Assembly: GCA_003557805.1 (NCBI GenBank)
Contig: PWNY01000298.1
Location: 1-13,529, forward strand
Length of the DNA stretch: 13,529 bases
Direction: 5' to 3'
Origin: Bacteroidales bacterium
Lineage (GTDB): Bacteria; Bacteroidota; Bacteroidia; Bacteroidales; UBA7960
The notes beneath the pieces were generated by a model. It was given only the letters and a program-made list of their open reading frames with translations, did not search any database and was not told where the DNA came from. Shown piece after piece: positions 1 through 8,215 of the stretch (position 1 is its first letter; each line of letters begins with the position of its first letter). The translations under genes were made by a program, and so were the position numbers.

Positions 1-652
1 CCTGTAATAGACCGCCGGTTTTGGGGTCCAATTCGACAATGTATATGCCCATCTCGTATGACCCATAGGCCATCCAGTTCTGACCTGTTTCCACATCGAC
101 TATTATAGTAGGATCAATGGCGTTGATAGTGTCCCCCGGATGCGATGATGCCACCATACCCTTATCTTCCCATGGGCCTCCAGCAGATTCACTGGTCGCA
201 TACCCTATATACCCGAGATTCTGATTTACAAGGCCCCCGGGGGCTGAATAATACAATCTGTATTCATTATCAGCCTTGTGCAAATATGGGGCCCATATAC
301 CTGAATCTTCATAATCAGGGTTGTAAGTCAAAAAATACTCCCTTGCAGAATCTGGTATTCCATCAAAGGCTGTACCAAGGAACTCCCAATCTATTAAGTT
401 TTTTGATCTCCTTTTGTGGCCCCCGAAAGGTGTGCCTCCTCCCATTGACACATCCGTGGAATACATATAGAACCATTCGCCGTCCTTATTTACCGAAGGA
501 TCATGGACATTGTATATTGTCCACATTTCCGGCACATTCCAGTACTCATGATAGGTGTCAAAATAAGCCGGCCCTTCGAAGCCGTTATTATTGTACTGGC
601 TGTAAGCTGATGAATAAACCAATAAGCAAAGTGGTAATATCAGTTTTTTCAT
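1..652 (-). CDS. GH43 arabinanase-type glycoside hydrolase, N-terminal part (gene runs off the window)
   Basis: The frame is open from an ATG at 650-652 to the window edge, giving 217 residues and no stop. A short signal peptide (MKKLILPLCLLVYSSAYS, likely cut before Q19) predicts export. The GH43 five-bladed propeller begins near residue 25. The expected general base is D51 in NVHDPS and the pKa-modulating aspartate is D180 in NAIDPT; the catalytic glutamate would lie beyond the edge. Residues 25-217 align nearly without gaps to the N-terminal domain of the 719-residue GH43 at 1712-3871, sharing blocks such as MYSTDVSMGGGTP and WMAYGSY, so the two are recent paralogues. It sits 21 bp after the 339-residue GH43 gene in the same direction and is probably co-transcribed. 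The likely role is arabinan or arabino-oligosaccharide hydrolysis (inference from family and context). The C-terminal domain content is unknown. Confidence 0.88.
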   Translation of the reverse strand, partial: MKKLILPLCLLVYSSAYSQYNNNGFEGPAYFDTYHEYWNVPEMWTIYNVHDPSVNKDGEWFYMYSTDVSMGGGTPFGGHKRRSKNLIDWEFLGTAFDGIPDSAREYFLTYNPDYEDSGIWAPYLHKADNEYRLYYSAPGGLVNQNLGYIGYATSESAGGPWEDKGMVASSHPGDTINAIDPTIIVDVETGQNWMAYGSYEMGIYIVELDPKTGGLLQ

Positions 653-673
653 TTAAGTCGTTTATTTATATAT

Positions 674-1693
674 CTAAAGTTCTACTGTCGGCCAGCCTTC
701 GTTATCCCATATTATTTTCCTGATAAGCAGCTTTGACCTTCCTTCATCTGAAGCATCATATCCATGAAAGATCAAGTAATCTTTGCCATCAAAAGTATAT
801 GCTGAATTATGCCCGACACCGGGCCATTTATCATTACCCTCTAAAACCAGGCTTGCACCACCAAAGGCCATATCACGTCCTTCCCTGTCCAGATAGGGCC
901 CAATTATTTCCTCAGAACGGCCTACCATTATTTTGTATGTACTGTTCAATCCCCGGCAGCAGTGATCATAAGAAACAAACAGGTAGTAATAGTCACCACT
1001 CCTAAAAATAAAAGGAGCTTCAATAGCTGCATCTCCGGCCTGGTAATCAGGAGTGCCGAACTCCCTGGGCCTTGCAGCAACGGTATACCACTCTTGTGGG
1101 CAGGCCGGTGCATCCAAACTATCATTCAGTCTGAATAGCTTGATGCCACTCCAGAAGGATCCAAAAACCATCCATACCCCCCCCTCATCGTCCTTTATAA
1201 CATTGGGATCAATAGCATTCCAAAGATCCCTGCCGGGAACTGACTGAATTACCTTTCCCCTGTCTTCCCATCCGAACCCGGGATCATGCGGATGAAGACT
1301 TTTATTTACGGCAAGCCCAATGCTGCTTGTATTCCTGCCAAACCTCGAAACAGAATAGAACAGATAGTACTTCCCGTCAAGGTAAAAAATGTCAGGAGCC
1401 CAGATATGACCTGAAAAACCTGGTATTGTACTAACTGCCCACTCAGGTGGATTACTGAATACAGCTTCTTCCCTTGTCCATGTCTGCATATCAGTACCAG
1501 ACCATACGTTAATCCCAACACCAGTGGTGAAAAGGTAAAAGACACTGTCCTGTTTGATCATCACTGGATCATGAGCACGAATTTTCCCGTTACTGGCCTG
1601 CAGAGGTATTATATGGCCAATAATCAGAAGCAAACATATCAACTTGCATGCACTTGATAATAACAGACGGAAAGACCGGTAATTTAGTTTCAT
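674..1693 (-). CDS. Secreted GH43 arabinan endo-1,5-alpha-L-arabinosidase
   Basis: This 339-residue protein is a single GH43 propeller without accessory domains. A signal peptide covers roughly residues 1-33 (hydrophobic core around LICLLLIIGHIIP, probable cut after LQA). Visible catalytic residues are D42 in RAHDPV (base), D162 in NAIDPN (pKa modulator) and E225 in AAIEAP (acid). H295 in GVGHNS matches the metal-binding histidine of arabinanases. The stretch DHCCRGLNSTYKIMVGRS (residues 243-260) followed by GPYLD is characteristic of GH43 endo-arabinanases, and the length is normal for the compact form. It has no type IX sorting tail, unlike its neighbour, so it is probably periplasmic. It lies 18 bp downstream of the 719-residue GH43 gene and 21 bp upstream of the partial paralogue, consistent with one operon. 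The exact subfamily and the endo versus exo mode cannot be settled by eye. Confidence 0.88.
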   Translation of the reverse strand: MKLNYRSFRLLLSSACKLICLLLIIGHIIPLQASNGKIRAHDPVMIKQDSVFYLFTTGVGINVWSGTDMQTWTREEAVFSNPPEWAVSTIPGFSGHIWAPDIFYLDGKYYLFYSVSRFGRNTSSIGLAVNKSLHPHDPGFGWEDRGKVIQSVPGRDLWNAIDPNVIKDDEGGVWMVFGSFWSGIKLFRLNDSLDAPACPQEWYTVAARPREFGTPDYQAGDAAIEAPFIFRSGDYYYLFVSYDHCCRGLNSTYKIMVGRSEEIIGPYLDREGRDMAFGGASLVLEGNDKWPGVGHNSAYTFDGKDYLIFHGYDASDEGRSKLLIRKIIWDNEGWPTVEL

Positions 1694-1711
1694 CGCATTT
1701 ATATGTTAAGC

Positions 1712-3871
1712 TTACATAACGATTATTCTCTTATGCTCAGAAACAGAGCTCCCTGATATTGAAATAAAATATATACCAGGATCCAAATCAACATATACTT
1801 CCTGGATTTCACCCCCTTTCATATTGGTCCTGTAAACAATGCTACCCCTTGTATCTGCAATGACTACATTAATATTACCGGTTATTTGTAAACTGCCCAG
1901 GTCCAATGTAAAATGCCCGTTTATAACAGGGTTTGGATATACATTTATTTGCGCTTGTTCAGCTTTTGGATGCATAAGAGCTAGCGGCAAGTCCGGATCA
2001 AGACCTGTTTGCTTCCTTTCCAGGCGCCACATCTGGTTCATTCCATTTAAAAATTCCCATTGCATAATATTTGCTCCGTTATGGATCCCGAAATTTGAAA
2101 CATCGGCACAACGCTCCTCCCCACTTACCTTCGACAATAATGCGAAGTAACCATTGTCAAGATACCTTAGTTCCCACAATTGATGATCTGCTATTTCATT
2201 GTGCCCTAAACGTATATTGGCAAAATTGTCCGGATTTGCATTCGCCACCTCCATTACAAGGCCCTGGCCGTTAACAGGTGAAAGCTGAAAATGCCCGTCC
2301 CCGGCATCTATTAACACCCATTCCTGATCCTCCGAACCTGTATCTTCCATCTGCCGGATGTTTGCACCTATCTCCGCAGCTTGTGCCTCCAAGAGCTTAT
2401 TACTGTGATGGTTCCTTATAAAGTATGTTGAACCGTGTTCGGGAACTGTCAAAGCATCGATTACATCAGGATCTGTTTTTTTACCCCATATGTTAAGTCC
2501 GTTTTGGTTCATTCCAGTGTATAGGAGTGTAACAAAACGGTTCTCCCAGTCCCATCCCCAGTGCACTATTAGTTTATCGATATACTGCCCGTCACTCCAG
2601 CTCATTATAAGTGTATCACCTGAGAGTGACCATGTATTAGCATCCGATCCTCCGATTGTGCCCTCTGTGTCAAAACTGATAATATCCGGTCTGGCATGAA
2701 ATCCACCAGGACCTAATGTCATGTGCTCCCACTCTCCCGTAATATCTTCCGGTGCTATCTCCCACTCAGGCACATCCGCAAACCTCTGTGGTGATACAAC
2801 AGGCCAGTCATCGATCCAGAAAATCTCGCGAAGATGCAATACCATATTAAAAATAGAGGTGCTCGGCCTGCCCTGGTTGGCAATAAAATACCTATCCCCG
2901 TCACGGAAAACGGCACAATGGCCTGTTCCCTGCCAGCCTACATGATGATTAAAACGATAGGGCCTTAATATCAATGGAGTATTATTGGTCGGCTCAACCA
3001 TATCTACACCGTTAAAATCATAATACGGTCCCTGCGGATCCATGGATCTTCCAACCCTGATATTATATGAGTCCTCCAGCCAGCCATAGGAAACAAACAG
3101 GTAATACCAGCCATCCCTGTAGAACAGTTCAGGCCCTTCAATAGAATTACCCGCCCTCCTTGCCACATTTACACCATAATCACCGGGGTTTTTTCTATAG
3201 CCGGTTTCAGGGTCAAGTTCCACTATATAAATACCGGTCCAGTATGAACCATAAGCCATCCAGTGCTGGCCGGTTTGTACGTCAACCACCACCGAAGGGT
3301 CAATAGCATTTTTGTTGTCAGTATATTCAGTACTAAGTACCTCTCCCATATCGGTCCAGGGTCCAAGAGGGGAATCACTTACAGCAAGCCCCATGAATGA
3401 TGTCGTTGTCCCAAAAAGTGAAAGGGAATAGTACAGACGGTATTCATCCCCTACCTGCAGTAAATATGGTGCCCAGAGGGATTCGGCCTGAAATCCGGGT
3501 TCACGCTCAAGCATCCATTCAATTGCGGAATCAGGCGGACCATCAAATGCAGTACCCTCAAAGGTCCAGTTTACAAGATCCTGTGACCTTCTTTTGTGCA
3601 GCCCCACAGGAGTACCACCACCCATGGAGACATCCGTGGAGTACATGATAAATTCATCGCCTGCATTGAAAACTGTCGGGTCATGTACATTATAAATACT
3701 CCATTTATCCTGCTGGTTCCATATTTCATGATATGTATCAAAAAAGTCAGGCCCAACAAAATCTTCAGGATCCACATGCTGGGCATTAGCTATTGGGTTA
3801 TACATAACCGTTGCAAAAGCAAGTAGAAAAAGGTATAAGTAATGCAAGGGTTTTATTCTTGTCTGCATCAT
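1712..3871 (-). CDS. Multidomain GH43 arabinanase with C-terminal beta-barrel, ricin-type lectin domain and type IX sorting domain
   Basis: This 719-residue exported enzyme has a signal peptide at about residues 1-30 (cut after ANA). The GH43 propeller spans about 41-365, with D64 (VHDPT), D191 (NAIDPS) and E245 (SIEGPE) as the catalytic triad and H318 (GTGHCA) as the likely metal ligand. Residues about 375-466 (TGEWEHMTLGPGGFHARPD to NIWGKK) resemble the small beta-barrel that follows GH43 in Bacillus Arb43B-type arabinanases. Residues about 478-618 carry QxW-type repeats (DQEWVL, HQLWEL, NQMWRL), typical of a ricin/CBM13-like lectin fold that binds carbohydrate. Residues about 640-719 (NVYPNPV to HKRIIVM) are a type IX secretion C-terminal domain, so the enzyme is probably displayed on or released from the cell surface. 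It starts the three-gene GH43 group, after a roughly 600 bp gap containing a terminator-like hairpin. The proposed role is the first attack on extracellular arabinan (inference). The double Met start makes the exact first residue uncertain by one. Confidence 0.92.
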   Translation of the reverse strand: MMQTRIKPLHYLYLFLLAFATVMYNPIANAQHVDPEDFVGPDFFDTYHEIWNQQDKWSIYNVHDPTVFNAGDEFIMYSTDVSMGGGTPVGLHKRRSQDLVNWTFEGTAFDGPPDSAIEWMLEREPGFQAESLWAPYLLQVGDEYRLYYSLSLFGTTTSFMGLAVSDSPLGPWTDMGEVLSTEYTDNKNAIDPSVVVDVQTGQHWMAYGSYWTGIYIVELDPETGYRKNPGDYGVNVARRAGNSIEGPELFYRDGWYYLFVSYGWLEDSYNIRVGRSMDPQGPYYDFNGVDMVEPTNNTPLILRPYRFNHHVGWQGTGHCAVFRDGDRYFIANQGRPSTSIFNMVLHLREIFWIDDWPVVSPQRFADVPEWEIAPEDITGEWEHMTLGPGGFHARPDIISFDTEGTIGGSDANTWSLSGDTLIMSWSDGQYIDKLIVHWGWDWENRFVTLLYTGMNQNGLNIWGKKTDPDVIDALTVPEHGSTYFIRNHHSNKLLEAQAAEIGANIRQMEDTGSEDQEWVLIDAGDGHFQLSPVNGQGLVMEVANANPDNFANIRLGHNEIADHQLWELRYLDNGYFALLSKVSGEERCADVSNFGIHNGANIMQWEFLNGMNQMWRLERKQTGLDPDLPLALMHPKAEQAQINVYPNPVINGHFTLDLGSLQITGNINVVIADTRGSIVYRTNMKGGEIQEVYVDLDPGIYFISISGSSVSEHKRIIVM

Positions 3872-4039
3872 ATATCAGTGATTTATGTTTTACCGTACGA
3901 TTCAGAAAACACCGGTAAATATTTCAAAAATTTTATCCTGATATAAAAGTAGCTACATCTTTACTGAAGTTGGTGGATGATCCTGTATTTGAGGTGGACA
4001 TTTGTAGACTTTGTAATGATGAATGGTCATGAAAACGGG
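3872..4039 (-). promoter_or_regulatory. Probable promoter and leader region of the GH43 operon
   Basis: This AT-rich stretch lies between the upstream terminator-like hairpin and the first GH43 gene and should contain that operon's promoter. On the minus strand TACTTTTA (3951-3944) resembles the Bacteroidota -7 consensus TAnnTTTG, but I find no convincing -33 TTTG at the right spacing, so this is only a candidate. The leader carries the inverted repeat listed at 3889-3919. I see no Shine-Dalgarno sequence, which is normal for Bacteroidota. The assignment rests mainly on position. Confidence 0.35.
3889..3919. repeat. Inverted repeat in the GH43 leader
   Basis: TTTACCG (3889-3895) and CGGTAAA (3913-3919) form perfect 7-base arms separated by 17 bases. 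The arm centres are 24 bp apart, a little over two helical turns, so it could be a dimeric regulator operator or a leader hairpin. It lies 18-48 bp upstream of the start codon of the multidomain GH43. I cannot match it to a known operator, and chance occurrence is possible. Confidence 0.35.
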
Positions 4040-4083
4040 AATAAAGCAAAGCCACCCGGTATAATTAACAATCCTGGGTGGCT
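4040..4083 (-). terminator. Rho-independent terminator-like hairpin, minus strand
   Basis: AGCCACCC (4050-4057) pairs perfectly with GGGTGGCT (4076-4083), and one G-U and one G-C pair extend the stem to 10 bp around a 14-base loop. Read on the minus strand the stem is followed at once by the T-rich stretch TTGCTTTATT (4049-4040), whereas the plus-strand side is only weakly T-rich. It lies about 400 bp beyond the GH127-type stop codon and about 180 bp before the GH43 operon, so it would separate the two transcripts. Confidence 0.65.
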
Positions 4084-4482
4084 ATTGAAATTTCTAGCTG
4101 GGTCTTAAACCTGACAATATTATTGATCAATTTCGACCTTTAGAATGGTTACAAAGTGGACAGTGAATGTATTGGGCAGCTATTCGCCCCATACCCTGAG
4201 ATCATTCTTTAAATCCTTAAATTTTCAACACCAAAGACATTTACGGTCTTTTATCTGGACCTTTTACCTCATACAATTCGAAACTACCTATAAAGTTCTC
4301 CTGCAATATTATTTCTTCTGCAATTACCTCATCCTTTTACCTTTTCCAAAGGCTTTTACAATCTCCCCCTTCATTATTTGTGGCTGAGACGTCAAGATGC
4401 GGAGTATTGTTTTGCTATACGGTGAATATACAGCACGGCCGTTGAATATCAACGTATTGCAGGCATTACTGCGATGGTTAAG
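4084..4482 (-). other. Non-coding or decayed spacer with a faint coding-like remnant
   Basis: No intact gene is visible in these 399 bp. On the minus strand a 31-codon open stretch (4336-4241, ending TAA) reads like protein (for example EVIAEEIILQENFIGSFELY) with acidic, hydrophobic and aromatic residues and no start codon. An adjacent frame just upstream (4374-4324) reads MKGEIVKAFGKGKR before a stop, so one frameshift would join the two into about 45 residues. This may be the tail of a decayed gene, but I do not recognise the family. An open plus-strand frame at 4145-4387 has no recognisable features and is probably chance. Confidence 0.3.
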
Positions 4483-6873
4483 TTATTCTGGCCTTAACAG
4501 CCTTACATGATAAATACCCCCTGCAATTGATCCTTCATGGGCTTCGAACCTTACGGTAAGAACACCACCATCAGCCCTGGCGACAACCTCTTCCGGTATG
4601 GGATAATCTTCATTGAAAAATACATCTCCATGACTGCCGTCAAGGGTTACCTGTGCAATACGGACATCATTGATCAGGATATCGAAGTCCCTGTCAGTAT
4701 CGCCTCCATAATAGGTTACCTGGAGCTCAGAAGCTTCATTTTTTTCGTCCCTAAGGTCATAACTGAACCAGCCATGCGCATGCCTCCATAAACGGTTCTG
4801 GTGTATTCCTATCTCGGTACGCTGCCCCCTGAACCCATGTTCGGACTCGGGCTGCTGTTCACCGGCCGCTACCTGGTCAATGGTCCTGGCTTCAAGTTCC
4901 ATCCTCACCCTCTCAAGTTCTGTGTTGGCAGTTATCATCCTTTCCAGATCGTGTTTATCTGCCACCTGCCAGTATACCACATACCTGGCATCATGGATCC
5001 GGAAAAAGGGTTTCAGGGTTATCCCCTGGTATTTATCAGGATAAATGTTGTCGCCGATACCCAGTGAGATCCCATTACCATCCATTCTTTGGAAGCTACC
5101 TGCCAGTGACCGGCTCTCGCCGACCAGTGTGGGAGATTCATGGAGAGGATAGAGAGGCCCCCAGGCAACATGGCCCATCCTGCTGTCATCGGCAATCAGG
5201 CCGGTCAGGTCAGTCGTTTCAGTTTGTGCAGCCATTACAATCGGGCCGTGCAGTATCGAGTAATAGGGTGAACCATCAGGAAGCTGTTCAAGATAGGTAT
5301 ACATTGGCAGGGAAATCTCTGCAATGTCCCCATCACTCCATGTCCTGTTGATATTTACGTAGCCACCCGAATAATCGGCATTCTCCTGCTTACTTCCATT
5401 TATTAAAACCGGTGGCTCTTTATCAGACACCCAGTGGGGGAGCCTTACAGACAGTTCAAAACTGACAGGTTCACCAGTTTTGACAGTAAATGAAGTAGCC
5501 TCTTCGTCCGGGAACCCAGTTCGCTGTTCAATAACAACATCCATTGCATCCCAGTTAAGCCTGGATTGGATGAACAGGTTTACAAACAGACGGTCACCGG
5601 AATGTGCGTATATCATCTCGCCATACTTCATATGGTTTTCAATACCAGTACCGACACAGCACCAGAAGTTCTCCTCCGGCTGAGAGTATACCCTGTAATG
5701 GCGGGGCCGCATTGAGGTAAAATAAACCAGGCCACCATGCCCGGGATGCTGGGAAGAGAGTATATGGTTATAAAGTGCCCTCTCATAATAATCCATATAC
5801 GAAGGATCTGAAGCGGACAGATAGAGCATTGATGTCAATTTAAGCATATTATAGGTGTTGCAGGTTTCAGGTCCCTCCCTGTCAGCTATCATCATCGAAA
5901 AATCATCCCTTGGATGAAAATGCTCCCTTACACTGTGACCACCAATAGAGACCGACCTGTGGTTAACAACTGCATCCCAGAAAAACTCTGATGCTTTTTG
6001 CCACTCTTTGTTATCTGAAACAACACCAATTCTTTTAAAACCAACCACTTTCGGTATCTGGGTATTGGCATGCAGCCCGTCAAGCTCGTCCCTTCCTGCC
6101 AGCAGGGGGTCCAGTATCCTTCTGTCAGAAAAAGCCTCTGCAAGTTCAAGATGGCTTTTTTTACCAGTTTGATAATAGATGTTTGCAAACACCTCGTTCA
6201 TACCACCATGCTCCGATAGCAACATATCATGCATCTGGTTATCCTCAAGTGCTGAAACAAGCCCATAGGCCCAGTCTGTAAGCTTCATAAGCATATCCCA
6301 GGCTTGTTGGCTGCCTGCATGGTAATATGCGTCATAAAGGCCAGCGAACAGCTTGTGAATGTTGTACAGGGGAACCCATTTATTATTTAGCGAGAAGTGT
6401 GCAGCCCGGATATCTCATGCAGCAATCTCCTGCCACATTTGATAACCACCCGGGATACCGCCAATATATCCATCGGGGTATTGCTGCTGGCAATTTTCCA
6501 ATTCATCAAGCATGTACTCAAGGCGATCAAGTGCTTCATTGTCGCCGGTTGCAGCATACAACAATGACAAAGCCGTAAGGTAATGCCCGCCAACATGCCC
6601 GTCAAGACCGGAGGATTCCCAGTTGCCATAGGGTTCAGCTCTGGGGGAAAGACCTGCCTCCCTTAAAAATGGAGCCAGCAACCGGTCAGGGTCCATCTGC
6701 ATAATATACTCACGGTTATTCTCCATTGCACGGCTGAACGGGCTTTCAAGCAGTTCAACCTGATCAAGTCGGAACGGACTGGTTTTAACTGCATTTTTTT
6801 CAGTACTGGTTTCACATGACAGCATCAGGAATAATAGCAGGAAAATAATTGGAATGACTGCTGGCTTTTTCAT
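4483..6873 (-). pseudogene. GH127/GH146-type beta-L-arabinofuranosidase lipoprotein gene interrupted by one in-frame TGA
   Basis: The whole gene would encode 796 codons before its terminal stop, but codon 153 is TGA (6417-6415). Both sides are in the same frame and the family sequence continues directly across it (WQEIAA, stop, DIRAAHFSLNNKWVPLYNIHK). The N-terminal piece (152 residues) has a lipoprotein signal with LMLSC and C20 as the lipidated cysteine, followed by the conserved NWESSGLDGH block. The downstream piece, whose first ATG is at 6294, carries the catalytic centre: E317 (VREHF, presumed acid/base), E336 and C338 (GPETCNTY), and C405-C406 (WCCVGT). These match the zinc-cysteine site known in GH127, where the cysteine is the nucleophile. 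Residues about 700-796 form a beta-rich C-terminal domain. The family removes terminal beta-L-arabinofuranose, fitting the cluster. Neither piece alone should work: one lacks the active site and the other lacks export and the first helices. GGA (Gly) to TGA would explain the lesion; sequencing error or readthrough are alternatives. Confidence 0.85.
6415..6417 (-). other. In-frame TGA interrupting the GH127-type gene
   Basis: Plus-strand TCA here reads TGA on the coding strand. Related proteins usually have glycine just before the N/D-I-R motif at this point, so a single G-to-T change in GGA would create it. TGA is used as the ordinary stop in araB (8216-8218) and galM (7017-7019), so genome-wide recoding of UGA is not supported. 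Confidence 0.85.
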
Positions 6874-6914
6874 ATTTCATATGTTTTAATCGCTCTTAAA
6901 TAAAGAGAAACCTC

Positions 6915-6982
6915 TATATAAAAAACAGCACTGAAAACAATCGGATCCACGCTTTATAACAGGCCCTATGTCTCAGTGCTGT
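6915..6982 (-). terminator. Terminator-like hairpin between galM and the GH127-type gene
   Basis: ACAGCACTGA (6925-6934) and TCAGTGCTGT (6973-6982) are perfect 10-base inverted arms separated by 38 bases. On the minus strand the distal arm runs straight into a T-tract (TTTTTTATATA), the form expected of a factor-independent terminator. It begins about 35 bp after the galM stop and ends about 40 bp before the GH127-type start. The loop is unusually long for a terminator, so termination may be partial. Confidence 0.65.
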
Positions 6983-7016
6983 ATGTCAATAACCCTCTAA
7001 TTCAACCCGGGGTCAC

Positions 7017-8180
7017 TCAGTCTTCCTTCACAGTAAACCTGTAGATTGTGGTGGTACTGTATACCTCACCGGGTTCAAGCACAGTTGAGGGGAAGTGCGG
7101 CTGATTCGGTGAGTCCGGAAAATGCTGGGTCTCCAGGCAGAATGAGGTACGGTGCAGGTAGGGTTCTCCCCTTTTACCGATCTCACGGCCCGACAGGAAG
7201 TTACCCCCGTAAAACTGTAAGCCTGGCTCCGTAGTGTAAACTTCCATCTTACGCATGCTGACAGGGTCATATACACTTGCAGCAAATGCTGGTTCCGTAC
7301 CACCTTCTGTATTCAGGACAAAGTTATGATCATAACCCCTTCCATAGATCAGTTGCTCATGCTCCTCTTCAACCCTCTCGCCTATACGCTGATAGGTAAG
7401 AAAATCAAAAGGAGTGCCTGCAACCGGCTCAATTGCACCAGTAGGTATAAGGGTCTCATCAACAGGAGTGAAATTATCCGCATTTATCCTGAGGTAGTGA
7501 TCATTTATAGTAGTACTTCCCTCCCCTGCAAGGTTGAAGAATGCATGGCTTGTGAGGTTTACAACTGTCTTCTGATCAGTGGTTGCCCTGTAGGTAATTA
7601 CAAGCTCATCGTCATCATTCAGCTCATAGGTCACTTCCACATTCAGGTTTCCGGGATACCCCTCTTCAAGGTGAGGTGACATGTATGTAAGTACAAGAGT
7701 CTGTCCGTCCGGTTGTTCAGCATCCCATACAACATTATGAAACCCTCCCGGACCGCCGTGCAGGTGGTTTTCACCGTCGTTTGCAGGCAACAGATATGTT
7801 TCTCCGTCAAGTACAAAGCGCGCATTGCCTATCCTGTTACCATACCTGCCTATAAGGGCTCCGAAATAGATCTCCTCAGAATCAAGAAATTCCTCAATTG
7901 TATGGTAACCCGTTACTATGTCATCAAAAACACCTGATTTATCAGGTACCAGAAGGCTGACAATACGTCCGCCGTAATTTGTAATATCGGTTCTAAGCCC
8001 GTTACTGTTCTCAAGGGTATAAAGTCCTACATCCTTTCCCTGGATCTGCGTTGAGAAGTTCCCGGGCTCAGGAAATACAACACCTTCGGCCAGCCTTACC
8101 TGTGGGTCAGTCTTGCATGATGTAAAGCAGGCAGCAACCAGGATTGCAATGCCTGCAAGAAGGATCATCTTTCTTTTCAT
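7017..8180 (-). CDS. galM: Exported lipoprotein aldose 1-epimerase (mutarotase)
   Basis: Mutarotase interconverts alpha and beta anomers of aldoses; here the likely substrate is L-arabinose released by the GH enzymes. From the ATG at 8178-8180 the protein has 387 residues. It has a lipoprotein signal with two candidate lipidated cysteines, C18 (VAAC) and C22 (FTSC), placing it in the periplasm. Family motifs are in order: GRYGNRIGNARF (111-122), NHLHGG (138-143), NLTSHAFFNL (208-217) with H212 as catalytic acid, YDHNFVL (283-289) and CLETQHFPD (348-356) with E350 as catalytic base. A TTG at 8219, overlapping the araB stop, gives a 13-residue N-terminal extension. I prefer the internal ATG because it puts the lysine-rich signal start at the N-terminus. 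It is the last gene of the araBAD-type operon, 35 bp after araB, and is followed by a terminator-like hairpin. Confidence 0.9.
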   Translation of the reverse strand: MKRKMILLAGIAILVAACFTSCKTDPQVRLAEGVVFPEPGNFSTQIQGKDVGLYTLENSNGLRTDITNYGGRIVSLLVPDKSGVFDDIVTGYHTIEEFLDSEEIYFGALIGRYGNRIGNARFVLDGETYLLPANDGENHLHGGPGGFHNVVWDAEQPDGQTLVLTYMSPHLEEGYPGNLNVEVTYELNDDDELVITYRATTDQKTVVNLTSHAFFNLAGEGSTTINDHYLRINADNFTPVDETLIPTGAIEPVAGTPFDFLTYQRIGERVEEEHEQLIYGRGYDHNFVLNTEGGTEPAFAASVYDPVSMRKMEVYTTEPGLQFYGGNFLSGREIGKRGEPYLHRTSFCLETQHFPDSPNQPHFPSTVLEPGEVYSTTTIYRFTVKED

Positions 8181-8215
8181 AATTGGATTGTTTTTTGGAT
8201 TGTCTATTAAATGGC

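Noticed and set aside
145..723. Plus-strand open frame of 192 codons
   Set aside because: It lies opposite the GH43 reading frames, crosses the junction of two genes and has no recognisable domain; it is a shadow of the real minus-strand genes.
4127..4192. A 21-residue minus-strand peptide with a CPLC motif
   Set aside because: A single CxxC in so short a frame is not enough to claim a zinc-binding protein; treated as part of the non-coding spacer.
4145..4387. Plus-strand open frame of 80 codons in the spacer
   Set aside because: No convincing start context, no family resemblance and wrong strand for this locus; likely chance in AT-rich DNA.
6415..6417. UGA recoded as an amino acid (alternative genetic code or selenocysteine)
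   Set aside because: TGA is the normal stop of araB and galM, the other genes have no internal TGA, the expected residue is glycine rather than a catalytic cysteine, and I see no SECIS-like hairpin just downstream.
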